Part shown: one piece after another, positions 8,042 to 15,262 of the stretch
Position numbering within the stretch: position 1 is the first letter of the stretch
How the letters are laid out: every line of letters starts with the position of its first letter
DNA from: Burkholderia sp. Ac-20365
GTDB taxonomy: Bacteria > Pseudomonadota > Gammaproteobacteria > Burkholderiales > Burkholderiaceae
Direction: 5' to 3'
DNA length: 64,000 bases
Assembly (NCBI RefSeq): GCF_017104715.1
Contig: NZ_JAAGPI010000025.1
Span: forward strand, 78,584 to 142,583
Program-made: the position numbers and the translations under genes
The notes under the pieces: generated by a model
Databases searched by the model: none
What the model saw: the letters and a program-made list of their open reading frames with translations, nothing else
What the model was told of the DNA's origin: nothing

Positions 8042-8437
8042 ATGTATCTGTCTGTCCTTGCAGTCGCAATGGGTGGCGCGTTGGGGTCGCTTTTCCGCTG
8101 GTTTCTCGGCCTGCGCCTCAATGGGATGTTCCCGGATCTTCCGCTCGGCACACTCGCGTCGAATGTGATTGCGGGTTACATCATCGGGGTCGCGATCGCG
8201 TTTTTCGGACGATGGCCTGAAATTCCGTCGGAATGGCGGCTGTTCGTGATTACCGGTCTGATGGGCGGACTGTCTACTTTTTCGACCTTTTCAGCGGAAG
8301 TCGTCGAGGATCTTCAGCAGGGGAAACTGGCGTGGGCCGCGGGCGAGGTCGCCATTCACGTGTCTTCGTCTCTGGTGATGACGGTTCTCGGTATAGCGAC
8401 AGTGGCGGGATTCGCGCGGTTCGCGCTGGCCCGGTGA
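8042..8437 (+). CDS. crcB: fluoride channel CrcB/Fluc
   Basis: The 131-residue protein has four hydrophobic helices and all Fluc signatures. These are GGALGSLFRW near residue 11, GTLASN at 36-41 with the pore asparagine N41, and GGLSTFSTFSAE at 75-86, which holds the phenylalanine box (F80, F83) and the central Na+-site region. Fluc proteins are dual-topology dimers that let fluoride leave the cytoplasm passively. It is the last gene of the operon; having both CLC-F and Fluc under one riboswitch gives two export routes. Confidence 0.95.
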   Translation: MYLSVLAVAMGGALGSLFRWFLGLRLNGMFPDLPLGTLASNVIAGYIIGVAIAFFGRWPEIPSEWRLFVITGLMGGLSTFSTFSAEVVEDLQQGKLAWAAGEVAIHVSSSLVMTVLGIATVAGFARFALAR

Positions 8438-8477
8438 CGTGTCGCGCGAGGGTTGTTTCCCATTTTTCCTTGAATTA

Positions 8478-8496
8478 TTGAACATACAGTCATAAA
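8478..8496 (+). promoter_or_regulatory. candidate TetR operator, copy 1 (before the regulator gene)
   Basis: The 19-mer ttgaacatacagtcataaa lies 9 bases before the TetR start. It matches 15 of 19 positions with a second copy at 9157-9175, directly at the start of the pump gene. Two near-identical motifs at the two promoters of a regulator/pump pair are best explained as operators of that regulator. Confidence 0.6.
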
Positions 8497-8505
8497 CTCC
8501 GGTGC

Positions 8506-9138
8506 ATGACCGATACCCCAGCACCCCGGCGCGCGAGCGCGCCCAAACCGGACACGTCCTGCCCGCGCGGCCGTCCGCGCGAATTCGACACGGCCGCCGT
8601 ACTCGCCGAGGCAGGCAAGGTCTTCTGGCGCAACGGTTTTCACGCAACCTCCATCGACGATCTCTGCACCGCGACGGGCGTGCTGCGCGGCAGCCTGTAC
8701 GGCGTATTCGGCGACAAGCACGGCATCATGATGGCCGCGCTCGATCACTACGCGGAAGGGGCGGTTGCGGGCCTCGTCGAACGCCTGAACGCGAACCTCC
8801 CGCCCGAAGTCGCGCTGCGCAACGCGCTGCTGCATCACACGCGCGCGGCGTCGTCGCTGACGGGCTGCTTCATCACGAACAGCACGCTCGAACTTCAGCC
8901 TGAAGACGAAGCGCTGCACGCAAAAATCCGCGCGATCCAGCGGCGCGTCGTCACGCTGCTGGCTGCTGCCGTCATTCGCGGCCAGGCAGCGGGCGTGTTC
9001 AACAGCGACCTCGATGAAAAGGCGGTCGCCGATTTCCTGCTGTGCGTGACGCAAGGCTTGCGCGTGCTCGGCAAGTGCAAGCGCAAGGAAGACGAGCTGA
9101 AAGCCGTCGTCGATATCGCCATGCGCGCGCTGACCTGA
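8506..9138 (+). CDS. TetR/AcrR-family transcriptional regulator
   Basis: The 210-residue protein has a TetR helix-turn-helix at about residues 25-70 (RGRPREFDTAAVLAEAGKVF, then SIDDLCTATGVLRGSLYGVFGDKHGI). A variable all-helical ligand domain follows. It resembles the YcdC/AcrR-like group that represses MFS pumps. It is 32 bases upstream of the MFS gene in the same direction. Shared 19-nt motifs precede both genes, so autorepression and repression of the pump are likely, with relief by a pump substrate. Confidence 0.9.
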   Translation: MTDTPAPRRASAPKPDTSCPRGRPREFDTAAVLAEAGKVFWRNGFHATSIDDLCTATGVLRGSLYGVFGDKHGIMMAALDHYAEGAVAGLVERLNANLPPEVALRNALLHHTRAASSLTGCFITNSTLELQPEDEALHAKIRAIQRRVVTLLAAAVIRGQAAGVFNSDLDEKAVADFLLCVTQGLRVLGKCKRKEDELKAVVDIAMRALT

Positions 9139-9156
9139 AATTTTTTTGTCGAATTT

Positions 9157-9175
9157 TTGAACGATCAGTCATGAA
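9157..9175 (+). promoter_or_regulatory. candidate TetR operator, copy 2 (at the pump start)
   Basis: The sequence ttgaacgatcagtcatgaa overlaps the ATG at 9171 of the MFS gene. It differs from copy 1 only in three central bases and one near the 3' end. A bound repressor here would block initiation of pump expression. Confidence 0.6.
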
Positions 9176-10673
9176 TGAAAGATGCCTGAAAGCGTCGGGC
9201 GTGGATTTGCCGTCCGCATCCGCCCAGCCCTCGGACAAGCACGAAGCGCACGGACAGCAGCGCTTCGAGCGGCAAGGCCTTGCTCTCACCGTGCTGTTCG
9301 TCGGCGCGTTTCTCGCGCCGCTCGACTATTTCATCGTCAATCTGGCGCTGCCCGCGATCCACACCGGCCTGAACGCCACCGACGCGCAATTGCAGCTGAT
9401 CGTGTCCGCCTACGCGTCCGCGTACGCGGTGCTGCTGATCACGGGCGGGCGCCTGGGCGACCTGTTCGGACGGCGGCGCATGTTCATGACGGGGATGGCG
9501 GGCTTCGTCGTCTCGTCGGCGCTGTGCGGTTTCGCGCCGAACGGCCATGTGCTCGTGATCGCGCGCATCGTGCAGGGGATGGCGGCATCCGTGATGGCGC
9601 CGCAGGTGCTCGCGACCGTGCGCGCCGTCGTGCCGCTGCATCAGCAGACGCGCGTGATGGGCTTTTACGGCTTCGTATTCGGGCTAGCGTCGATCGTCGG
9701 GCAACTGGGTGGCGGGGCGCTAATTACCTATCAGCCGTTCGGTCTCGACTGGCGCGCGATCTTTCTGATCAACATCCCCGTCGGCGTGCTGGCGTTCTTC
9801 GGCGCGTGGAAGTACGTGCCCGAGAATCAGTCCGCGACGCGCGAGCGTGTCGACCTGAAGGGCGTCGCGCTGCTATCGGTGGTGCTGATCTTGCTGATCT
9901 ATCCGATGACACATGGCCGCGAAGCAGGCTGGCCATGGTGGACCTTCGCGATGTTCGCGCTCGCCGTGCCCGCGCTTGGCGCATTCATCGCCATCGAACG
10001 CCGGGTCGAGCGCAGCGACGGCAGTCCGCTGGTCGATCTGCAACTGTTCCGCAATCCCGCGTTTTCGACGGGGCTCGTGCTCGCCTTCCTGTTCTATTGC
10101 AATAGCGCGTTCTTCCTCACGTACGGCATCTATCTGCAGACGGGCCTGCACTGGACGCCGCTGCAGTCCGGCATCGCGATCATGCCGTTCGCGCTCGGCT
10201 TCGTGGCCGGGCCGCTGACGTCGCCGGCTGTCGTGAAGCGCATCGGCGCTCATGTGTTGACGCTCGGCTTCACGATGTTGGCGGGCGGCTTCTCCGTGAC
10301 GGGCTGGGCCGCGACGCACGCGGCGCTCGGCACGCTGTTCTATGCGGGGCTGGTGGTTGCCGGCGTCGGGCAGGGGCTCGTGCTGCCGTCGATCATGCGT
10401 ATCGTGCTCGGTGAAGTGGCGCCGGCCAAGGCAGGGCTCGCGTCGGGCGTGGTGACGTCGACGCTGCAGATCGGCTCGGCGTTCGGCACGGCGGCTATCA
10501 GTGGCGCGTTCTTCGGTGCACTGTCCGCGCATGCTTCGGCAGCGGGCTATGCGTTTGCGTTCCAGCGCAGTCTCGCAATCAACGCGGTGTTGATGGTGAT
10601 CTGCATCGGACTCAGCGTGACGCTCGTGCGTCATCAGCAGCGCGCTCATCGGCGCGCGCCAGAAGCGACTTAG
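9171..10673 (+). CDS. MFS transporter, DHA2-like drug/solute pump
   Basis: The 500-residue protein begins with a hydrophilic tail of about 35 residues, then about 14 hydrophobic helices as in the DHA2 (EmrB/QacA-like) branch. Motif A is present as GGRLGDLFGRRRMF after helix 2, and LDYFIVNLALPAI in helix 1 is the DHA2-type motif D. It follows the TetR gene immediately. Inner-membrane proton-driven efflux is the likely role; the substrate is unknown. No SD is visible before the chosen ATG, which itself lies in the operator-like motif. A GTG 30 bases downstream is an alternative start. Confidence 0.88.
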   Translation: MNERCLKASGVDLPSASAQPSDKHEAHGQQRFERQGLALTVLFVGAFLAPLDYFIVNLALPAIHTGLNATDAQLQLIVSAYASAYAVLLITGGRLGDLFGRRRMFMTGMAGFVVSSALCGFAPNGHVLVIARIVQGMAASVMAPQVLATVRAVVPLHQQTRVMGFYGFVFGLASIVGQLGGGALITYQPFGLDWRAIFLINIPVGVLAFFGAWKYVPENQSATRERVDLKGVALLSVVLILLIYPMTHGREAGWPWWTFAMFALAVPALGAFIAIERRVERSDGSPLVDLQLFRNPAFSTGLVLAFLFYCNSAFFLTYGIYLQTGLHWTPLQSGIAIMPFALGFVAGPLTSPAVVKRIGAHVLTLGFTMLAGGFSVTGWAATHAALGTLFYAGLVVAGVGQGLVLPSIMRIVLGEVAPAKAGLASGVVTSTLQIGSAFGTAAISGAFFGALSAHASAAGYAFAFQRSLAINAVLMVICIGLSVTLVRHQQRAHRRAPEAT

Positions 10674-11230
10674 GGCGGCTTAGGGAAAATCCCGAGCGGC
10701 TGCATTTTTGTAATTGGGCAGAACAAAAATACGACGTAAAAATCGCCTGATAACGTTTTAGCAGACTTCAATCCCACTATTGCGGTCACCGGGCATTGCG
10801 CATTGCAACTGATTTTTTCCGTTCAGCAGTGATGCGCTTATTCACAGATGGCGTTGATTATCCCCGGCGCATCGATTTTAAATCCGCGCCGGGGCGCGAA
10901 TGTCAACATTATGACAGCGGGTGGTCCGGCGTATCTACGTATACCCTGAACCCCCGTGAACTCGCTGCCTAAACGGCTATTCCCGTCGTGCTGCGCGACA
11001 ACATGGCGCCTTTGCCAGCAAGCGATTGCGACGCTAAACAATAACGAACGAACGTTCGATGTAAATCGCCGTCTATTTCGCGTTTGCTGAAAACGCTTCC
11101 AATAAAAATTACTTGCTGTCGAAATATTCGATTGTTAATCTTGGCCCACTCTTTAATTATTCGTTGGACCGCGGTGCGTTTATGGCAGTGAATTTTTCAG
11201 CCAGCCTAATGCTTATAACGGGGACAATCC
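10674..11230. other. 557-bp intergenic region, AT-richer, no gene supported
   Basis: No convincing coding frame. A palindrome cgaacgttcg lies at 11049-11058. Before the next gene the sequence becomes AT-rich, with a possible -10 (taatgcttataac, about 11207-11219) and ggggac as SD. A short minus-strand frame (10838-11041) lacks an SD and a codon pattern like its neighbours. Confidence 0.5.
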
Positions 11231-11503
11231 ATGCTGACTGCTACTTTCGACGCATTTGATACGACGCAAACGGTGCAAATCAATGTCGGTGACGTGGTGA
11301 CGCTTAAATCGGGCGGCCCCCGCATGACCGTTACTTACGCTGGGGCGATCGCTCGTCTTGCCGGCGAGTGGCTCGTTTGCCAGTGGTTTGATGACCACGG
11401 TGAATTGCGGCAGGAAACTTTTTCTTTTGATGATGTCTGGCTGCAGCCGCGGTCGATCCCGGCTGGGTCTGTGCATAAGTTTGTTCGGGTTGGTGTGCGG
11501 TGA
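11231..11503 (+). CDS. YodC-like small protein (DUF2158 family)
   Basis: The 90-residue protein contains the DUF2158 core VGDVVTLKSGGPRMTV followed by a W-x-V-C-Q-W-F strand (EWLVCQWFDDHGELRQETF). This is the pattern of YodC-like proteins, which have no known activity. It has an 18-residue N-terminal extension relative to E. coli YodC. A ggggac SD precedes the ATG. Just after the stop the sequence enters a hexanucleotide repeat and then the first copy of the large intergenic repeat. Confidence 0.8.
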   Translation: MLTATFDAFDTTQTVQINVGDVVTLKSGGPRMTVTYAGAIARLAGEWLVCQWFDDHGELRQETFSFDDVWLQPRSIPAGSVHKFVRVGVR

Positions 11504-11936
11504 GGTTTGGTCTTGCTGGTGTTGGCGTTGGCGTTGGCGTTGAAGTTGGCGCTGGCATCCGCGTTATGCCTTCGTGCTTCAAGCGTTGCCCCTGTGCGGG
11601 GCGGCACTTACTTTCTTTGCCGCCGCAAAGAAAGTAAGCAAAGAAAGCGGCTAACACCGCCAGCTCCTGTCGTTGCCTGAGGGCCCCCAACGGTTCTTAT
11701 ACTTCGCACGGCAACTTCTCGGTCATCGCCCGTTGCCATCGCCTCGAATCAACGCCTCACCCACTTCAATCACCCATAGCCAAGCGAACGGCAACGAATG
11801 GTTTGCGCCGCCCAGGTGGCAAACTGTGTGTAGGTCGTCGGTTCTCTTGCGCCTCACCTCGGCCGGAAACCGCCGCTCGTCGAAGCGCTACTTGTGTTTT
11901 TCCTTTGGCGTCGTCGGCTTTTTGCTCCGCCCTCCG
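11504..11936. other. intergenic region holding a hexamer repeat and repeat element copy 1
   Basis: No gene is supported. From about 11519 to 11550 the sequence is built of gttggc units (three perfect, then gttgaa and gttggc). The 290-bp repeat element occupies about 11551-11838. The remainder runs to the stop of the LysE gene, which is transcribed towards it. Confidence 0.6.
11551..11838 (+). repeat. large intergenic repeat element, copy 1
   Basis: The copy starts at gctggcatccgcg and ends at ggcaaactgtgtgtaggtcg, the same ends as copies at 21801-22086 and 22182-22471. Inside is a perfect hairpin: cttactttctttgc (11607-11620), four-base loop, gcaaagaaagtaag (11625-11638). A gcccc-tgtgc-ggggc hairpin sits just before it. 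The middle part is more diverged than the ends and the hairpin. It does not code for a plausible protein. Similar sequence is, to my memory, common between genes in Paraburkholderia. Confidence 0.75.
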
Positions 11937-12569
11937 TTATCGCCTTGCCTCCGTCGCCATTCTCACCGCCAGGCCTGCCAGTACCGTGCCCATCATCCAG
12001 CGCTGGACGATTAGCCACGTTGGTTTGCGTGCCAGGAACACCGCGATCGAGCCCGCTGTCATCGCCACCATCGAATTCACGGAGATGCTCAGCGCGATCT
12101 GGACCGCGCCGAATATCAGCGATTGGCCCAGCACGCTGCCGTGCTGCGGATCGATGAATTGCGGTAGCAAGGACAGGTACAACACCGCGATTTTCGGATT
12201 CAACAGATTCGTAATGAAACCCATCGTGAACAGTTTGCGCGGGCTGTCGACAGGCAGGTCGCGCACCTGGAACGGCGAGCGGCCGCCCGGCTTTACCGCC
12301 TGCCACGCGAGATACAGCAGATACAGCGCGCCGCCAAAGCGCAGCGTGTCGTACGCGAATGGCACGGCCAGCAGCAGCGCCGTGATGCCGAAGGCTGCGC
12401 AGAACATATAGAACACGAAACCCAACGCGACGCCGCCAAGCGATATCAGGCCCGCCGTGCGGCCCTGGCAGATCGAGCGCGAAATCAGGTAGATCATGTT
12501 CGGGCCCGGCGTGAGCGCCATGCCGAGCGCAACGAGGGCGAATGCGATGAGATGCGAGGTGTGAGGCAT
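11937..12569 (-). CDS. LysE/RhtB-family amino-acid exporter
   Basis: The 210-residue membrane protein has about six hydrophobic helices. It carries the LysE/RhtB N-terminal signature ALTPGPNMIYLISRSICQGRTAG near residues 18-40, and LYLLYLAWQAVKPG in the middle. Such proteins export amino acids or derivatives such as homoserine lactone, threonine or cysteine; the substrate is unknown here. The start at 12569 is chosen for the GGAG about 10 bases upstream; an ATG 24 bases earlier would place that SD inside the coding region. No regulator gene is adjacent. Confidence 0.88.
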   Translation of the reverse strand: MPHTSHLIAFALVALGMALTPGPNMIYLISRSICQGRTAGLISLGGVALGFVFYMFCAAFGITALLLAVPFAYDTLRFGGALYLLYLAWQAVKPGGRSPFQVRDLPVDSPRKLFTMGFITNLLNPKIAVLYLSLLPQFIDPQHGSVLGQSLIFGAVQIALSISVNSMVAMTAGSIAVFLARKPTWLIVQRWMMGTVLAGLAVRMATEARR

Positions 12570-12765
12570 TGCGTGAGCTCCGTTGAAGGACAATCAGTCG
12601 AAGGATCGTTGCAAGGCCCAGGCGCGCGGCATGCAGGACACGGCTCGTCGCCGATGCGTCCCGGTTCGCGTTCCCCAGTGGTGACCCACCTCGATTAAGC
12701 GCCAGTCGCGCGAACAGCGTCATTGTTTCGCGCAACGTCGGCGCGTGCCAGAGACAGAAACACCC

Positions 12766-13083
12766 CTAGCCATCGATACACTTCAGCGCCGCCGCCGCGC
12801 CCACGATCAACACCATGCACGCGATGCGCGGCGCCGATACGGGATCGCCGAATAGCACGATCCCCAGCAGCGTGATCCCCATCGAGCCAATACCCGTCCA
12901 CACGACATACGCGGTGCCAGCAGGCAGGTGCTTCATCGCGAGCGTGAGCAGGAAGACGCTCGCGAGCGCAGCCGCGACGCCGCCGATGCTCGGCCACAAA
13001 CGCGTCCAGCCATTCGCGTACTTGAGCGCAAGGCCCATCAGGATTTCAACGACACTCGCCGCCAGCAGGATTAACCACGCCAT
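12766..13083 (-). CDS. sugE: small multidrug resistance protein, SugE/Gdx type (guanidinium exporter-like)
   Basis: The 105 residues make four hydrophobic helices with the essential membrane glutamate at E13 (LAASVVEIL). LKYANGWTRLWPS and MKHLPAGTAYVVWTGIG match the SugE/Gdx branch rather than EmrE. Characterised Gdx proteins exchange guanidinium for protons and can confer tolerance to quaternary ammonium compounds. The start at 13083 has GGAGG seven bases upstream; longer frames run into the divergent promoter. It is divergent from an HxlR regulator. No guanidine riboswitch is seen in the short leader. Confidence 0.88.
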   Translation of the reverse strand: MAWLILLAASVVEILMGLALKYANGWTRLWPSIGGVAAALASVFLLTLAMKHLPAGTAYVVWTGIGSMGITLLGIVLFGDPVSAPRIACMVLIVGAAAALKCIDG

Positions 13084-13124
13084 CACTACCTCCATTCGAA
13101 GAATGAATGCAGCGTAGAGGTATA

Positions 13125-13137
13125 GTGGTCCGCCCAC
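13125..13137. promoter_or_regulatory. small dyad in the sugE/hxlR divergent promoter
   Basis: The arms gtgg (13125-13128) and ccac (13134-13137) flank five bases, with outer aggt and acct blocks at unequal distance. Its place in a 76-base divergent gap makes it a candidate HxlR operator. The symmetry is weak. Confidence 0.3.
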
Positions 13138-13159
13138 CATTACGCACCTTCTGGTAACC

Positions 13160-13570
13160 ATGGCATCGCCCGCACCCATCAAGGCAGGTCGCGAAGCGGA
13201 TCACCCCGGCAATGTGTTCGACGAAGCCTGTTCGTCGCGGCTCGCGCTCGAGCTGATCGCGAGCAAATGGACGCTGTTGATTCTTCCCGCGCTGCAAGAC
13301 GGGCCGATGCGCAATAACGCACTGCTGCGCAAGATCGGCGGCATTTCGCAGAAAGTGTTGTCGCAGACCTTGCGCGAGCTGGAGCGCAACGGGCTCGTGA
13401 TCCGCGAGGTGCGCGGCACGAAGCCCCTGCATGTGGAATACCGGTTGAGCGCGCTAGGGTTGTCATTGAGCGATGCGCTCGTCACGCTCGATCGCTGGGC
13501 CGAAACGCATGGCGGCGCGCTCGACGCCGCACGCGAGCATTACGACGGGCTCGCGCAGTCGCACCGCTAG
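13160..13570 (+). CDS. HxlR-family winged-helix transcriptional regulator
   Basis: The 136-residue protein shows the HxlR/MarR-like pattern: a leading Cys in DEACSSRLALELIASKWTLLILPAL, then RNNALLRKIGGISQKVLSQTLRELERNGLVIREV as the recognition helix and wing. The family senses oxidants, electrophiles or small ligands, often through the leading Cys. It is divergent to sugE and probably regulates it. The C-terminal part is a short dimerisation helix ending in YDGLAQSHR. Confidence 0.9.
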   Translation: MASPAPIKAGREADHPGNVFDEACSSRLALELIASKWTLLILPALQDGPMRNNALLRKIGGISQKVLSQTLRELERNGLVIREVRGTKPLHVEYRLSALGLSLSDALVTLDRWAETHGGALDAAREHYDGLAQSHR

Positions 13571-13588
13571 GCACGCGTCGTCTGAACT

Positions 13589-14743
13589 TCAGCGACGCAA
13601 AGGTCGGAAGAAGCGCCGTATCTCTTCGGCGAGCAGCGCGGGCTGTTCCATGGCGGCAAAGTGCCCGCCGTGAGGCATGTCGGCGAATTGCGTGACGTCG
13701 AAAACGCGTTCGATCCACGAGCGCGGCGGCTGGCTGATCTCCTTCGGGAAGCGCGCAAAACCGACGGGCGGTGTGACGCGCTGGCCCGGTTCGAAGCGCA
13801 ATGGCCGCGCGCGCGTTTCCGCGTAAAGGCGCATCGACGAGCCGATCGTCTGCGTGTGCCAGTACAGCGACAGGTCCGTCAGCAACTGGTCTTTCGTGAA
13901 CACGCGCTCGATGTCGCCGTCGCAGTCGCTCCACGCGCGGAATTTCTCGACGATCCACGCGGCGAGTCCCGCCGGCGAATCGTTCAGCGCGAATGCCGCC
14001 GTGTTCGGTTTCGTCGCGTGCATGTGCGCGTACGCGCCTTCCTCGTCGGCAAACACCGCTTTCGAGGCGAGAAAATCGCGCTCTTCCGGTGTGATCGACG
14101 GATCGTCGGGTGCGATGCCAGGCGCGTACGAACTCGGCAGGAAGTTGAGATGAATGCCGTCCACATGCTGCGCATGGCTGGTCGCCAGCGCGATCGACAC
14201 GGCCGCGCCCAGATCGCCGCCTTGCGCACCGAAACGTTCGTAGCCGAGGCCGTGCATCAGCTCGACCCACAGACCGGCAATCGCGAACACCGACATTCCG
14301 GGCTTCGAAGGACGCTCGGAGAAACCGTAGCCGGGCATCGACGGCACCACGACGTCGAACGCGTCGGCCGGGTCTGCGCCGAAAGACGCGGGATCGCACA
14401 GCTGCGGCAGCAGTTCGGAGAATTCGATAAACGAGCCCGGCCAGCCATGCGTAATGACGAGCGGGTAGGGCTTCGGCCCGATGCCGCGCCGGTGCACGAA
14501 ATGCACGGCGAGATCGCCGAGTTGCGCGATGAATTGCGGCTGCTGGTTGAGTTGCGCTTCCATTGCGCGCCAGTCGTACGCGCCTGCCCAATAATCGACC
14601 AGATCGCGCAGATAATTCAGGTCGGTGCCGAGCGCCCACGGCGCACTGTCGAACGGATCGGGCCAGCGCGTCTGCGCAAGACGCGTCTTGAGCGCGGCAA
14701 GCTCGAAGTCGGGAATCGAAATCTGGAACGGCGTGATCTGCAT
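13589..14743 (-). CDS. epoxide hydrolase, alpha/beta-hydrolase with EHN domain
   Basis: The 384-residue protein begins with the EHN domain (PFQISIPDFELAALKTRLAQTRWPDPF). The fold continues with the oxyanion motif HGWPGSF, the nucleophile region GAQGGDLGAAVS with its aspartate, and the histidine segment MPHGGHFAAMEQP. This matches microsomal-type epoxide hydrolases, which open epoxides to diols. There is no signal peptide, although several homologues are associated with detoxification. The SD aaggga precedes the ATG. A small membrane-protein gene lies upstream in the same direction, with a gap of 41 bases. Confidence 0.9.
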   Translation of the reverse strand: MQITPFQISIPDFELAALKTRLAQTRWPDPFDSAPWALGTDLNYLRDLVDYWAGAYDWRAMEAQLNQQPQFIAQLGDLAVHFVHRRGIGPKPYPLVITHGWPGSFIEFSELLPQLCDPASFGADPADAFDVVVPSMPGYGFSERPSKPGMSVFAIAGLWVELMHGLGYERFGAQGGDLGAAVSIALATSHAQHVDGIHLNFLPSSYAPGIAPDDPSITPEERDFLASKAVFADEEGAYAHMHATKPNTAAFALNDSPAGLAAWIVEKFRAWSDCDGDIERVFTKDQLLTDLSLYWHTQTIGSSMRLYAETRARPLRFEPGQRVTPPVGFARFPKEISQPPRSWIERVFDVTQFADMPHGGHFAAMEQPALLAEEIRRFFRPLRR

Positions 14744-14784
14744 CGAATGTGTCCCTTGTCGTTTCAGTGGCGTGGCAGGCGGCG

Positions 14785-15093
14785 CTACTTGCCAGTACGG
14801 TCACGCGATTCGCGCAGCCGCACGCGTTCGCCCAGTCCTTTCGTGAAGGCGCGCATGCTGATGATGCGCCGCGAGCGCACCACTTCGCCTTCCAGATTGA
14901 CGGGCGGATTCGGCTGCCACGCCCAGTACATCGCGACCAGCCAGCCGAAGACCGTCCAGCCCATGCAGGCATTGAAGAGGGCAATGGTCAGCATGTCGTA
15001 GCGCTTGCGGCGATCGGCAATGATGGACGGCAGGAAGTACAGCGCCAGCGCGGCCACCGTCGCGATGCCTTGCATCATCATCTGTTCGTTCAT
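14785..15093 (-). CDS. superinfection immunity-like small membrane protein
   Basis: The 102-residue protein has two hydrophobic helices (residues 7-23 and 36-58), with YFLPSIIADRRKR between them and a WAWQP motif after the second helix. This is the pattern of the Imm_superinfect family, named after the T4 Imm protein that blocks phage DNA entry. The C-terminal 40 residues are basic. GGGGAGG precedes the ATG. Most chromosomal members are not tied to any phage, so anti-phage activity is only a possibility. Confidence 0.75.
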   Translation of the reverse strand: MNEQMMMQGIATVAALALYFLPSIIADRRKRYDMLTIALFNACMGWTVFGWLVAMYWAWQPNPPVNLEGEVVRSRRIISMRAFTKGLGERVRLRESRDRTGK

Positions 15094-15262
15094 CGAACCT
15101 CCCCAGGCGCGGTGTCATCCTTTCATTGTCGCGCGAACGGGCATCGCGCGCCTGGCCCTTGAAGGGTGATTGCAAGCCAGGCGCCGCATGGTTCGTACGA
15201 ATTCGGCAAGGCGCCGCGTAAGGTCTATCATGTGCGTTTCGACTGCACCGGATGTGGCAATC

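Noticed and set aside
8356..9054. Long minus-strand frame antisense to crcB and the TetR gene
   Set aside because: Arg/Ala-rich composition typical of antisense shadows in GC-rich DNA; sense genes have clear families.
10838..11041. 67-codon minus-strand frame in the 10.7-11.2 kb gap
   Set aside because: No SD, no codon bias, no family resemblance.
13084..13159. Possible guanidine riboswitch before sugE
   Set aside because: The gap is only 76 bases and shows no conserved guanidine-riboswitch blocks on either strand.
13661..15001. Very long plus-strand frame opposite the epoxide hydrolase
   Set aside because: Arg-rich shadow frame; the minus-strand gene has all catalytic motifs.
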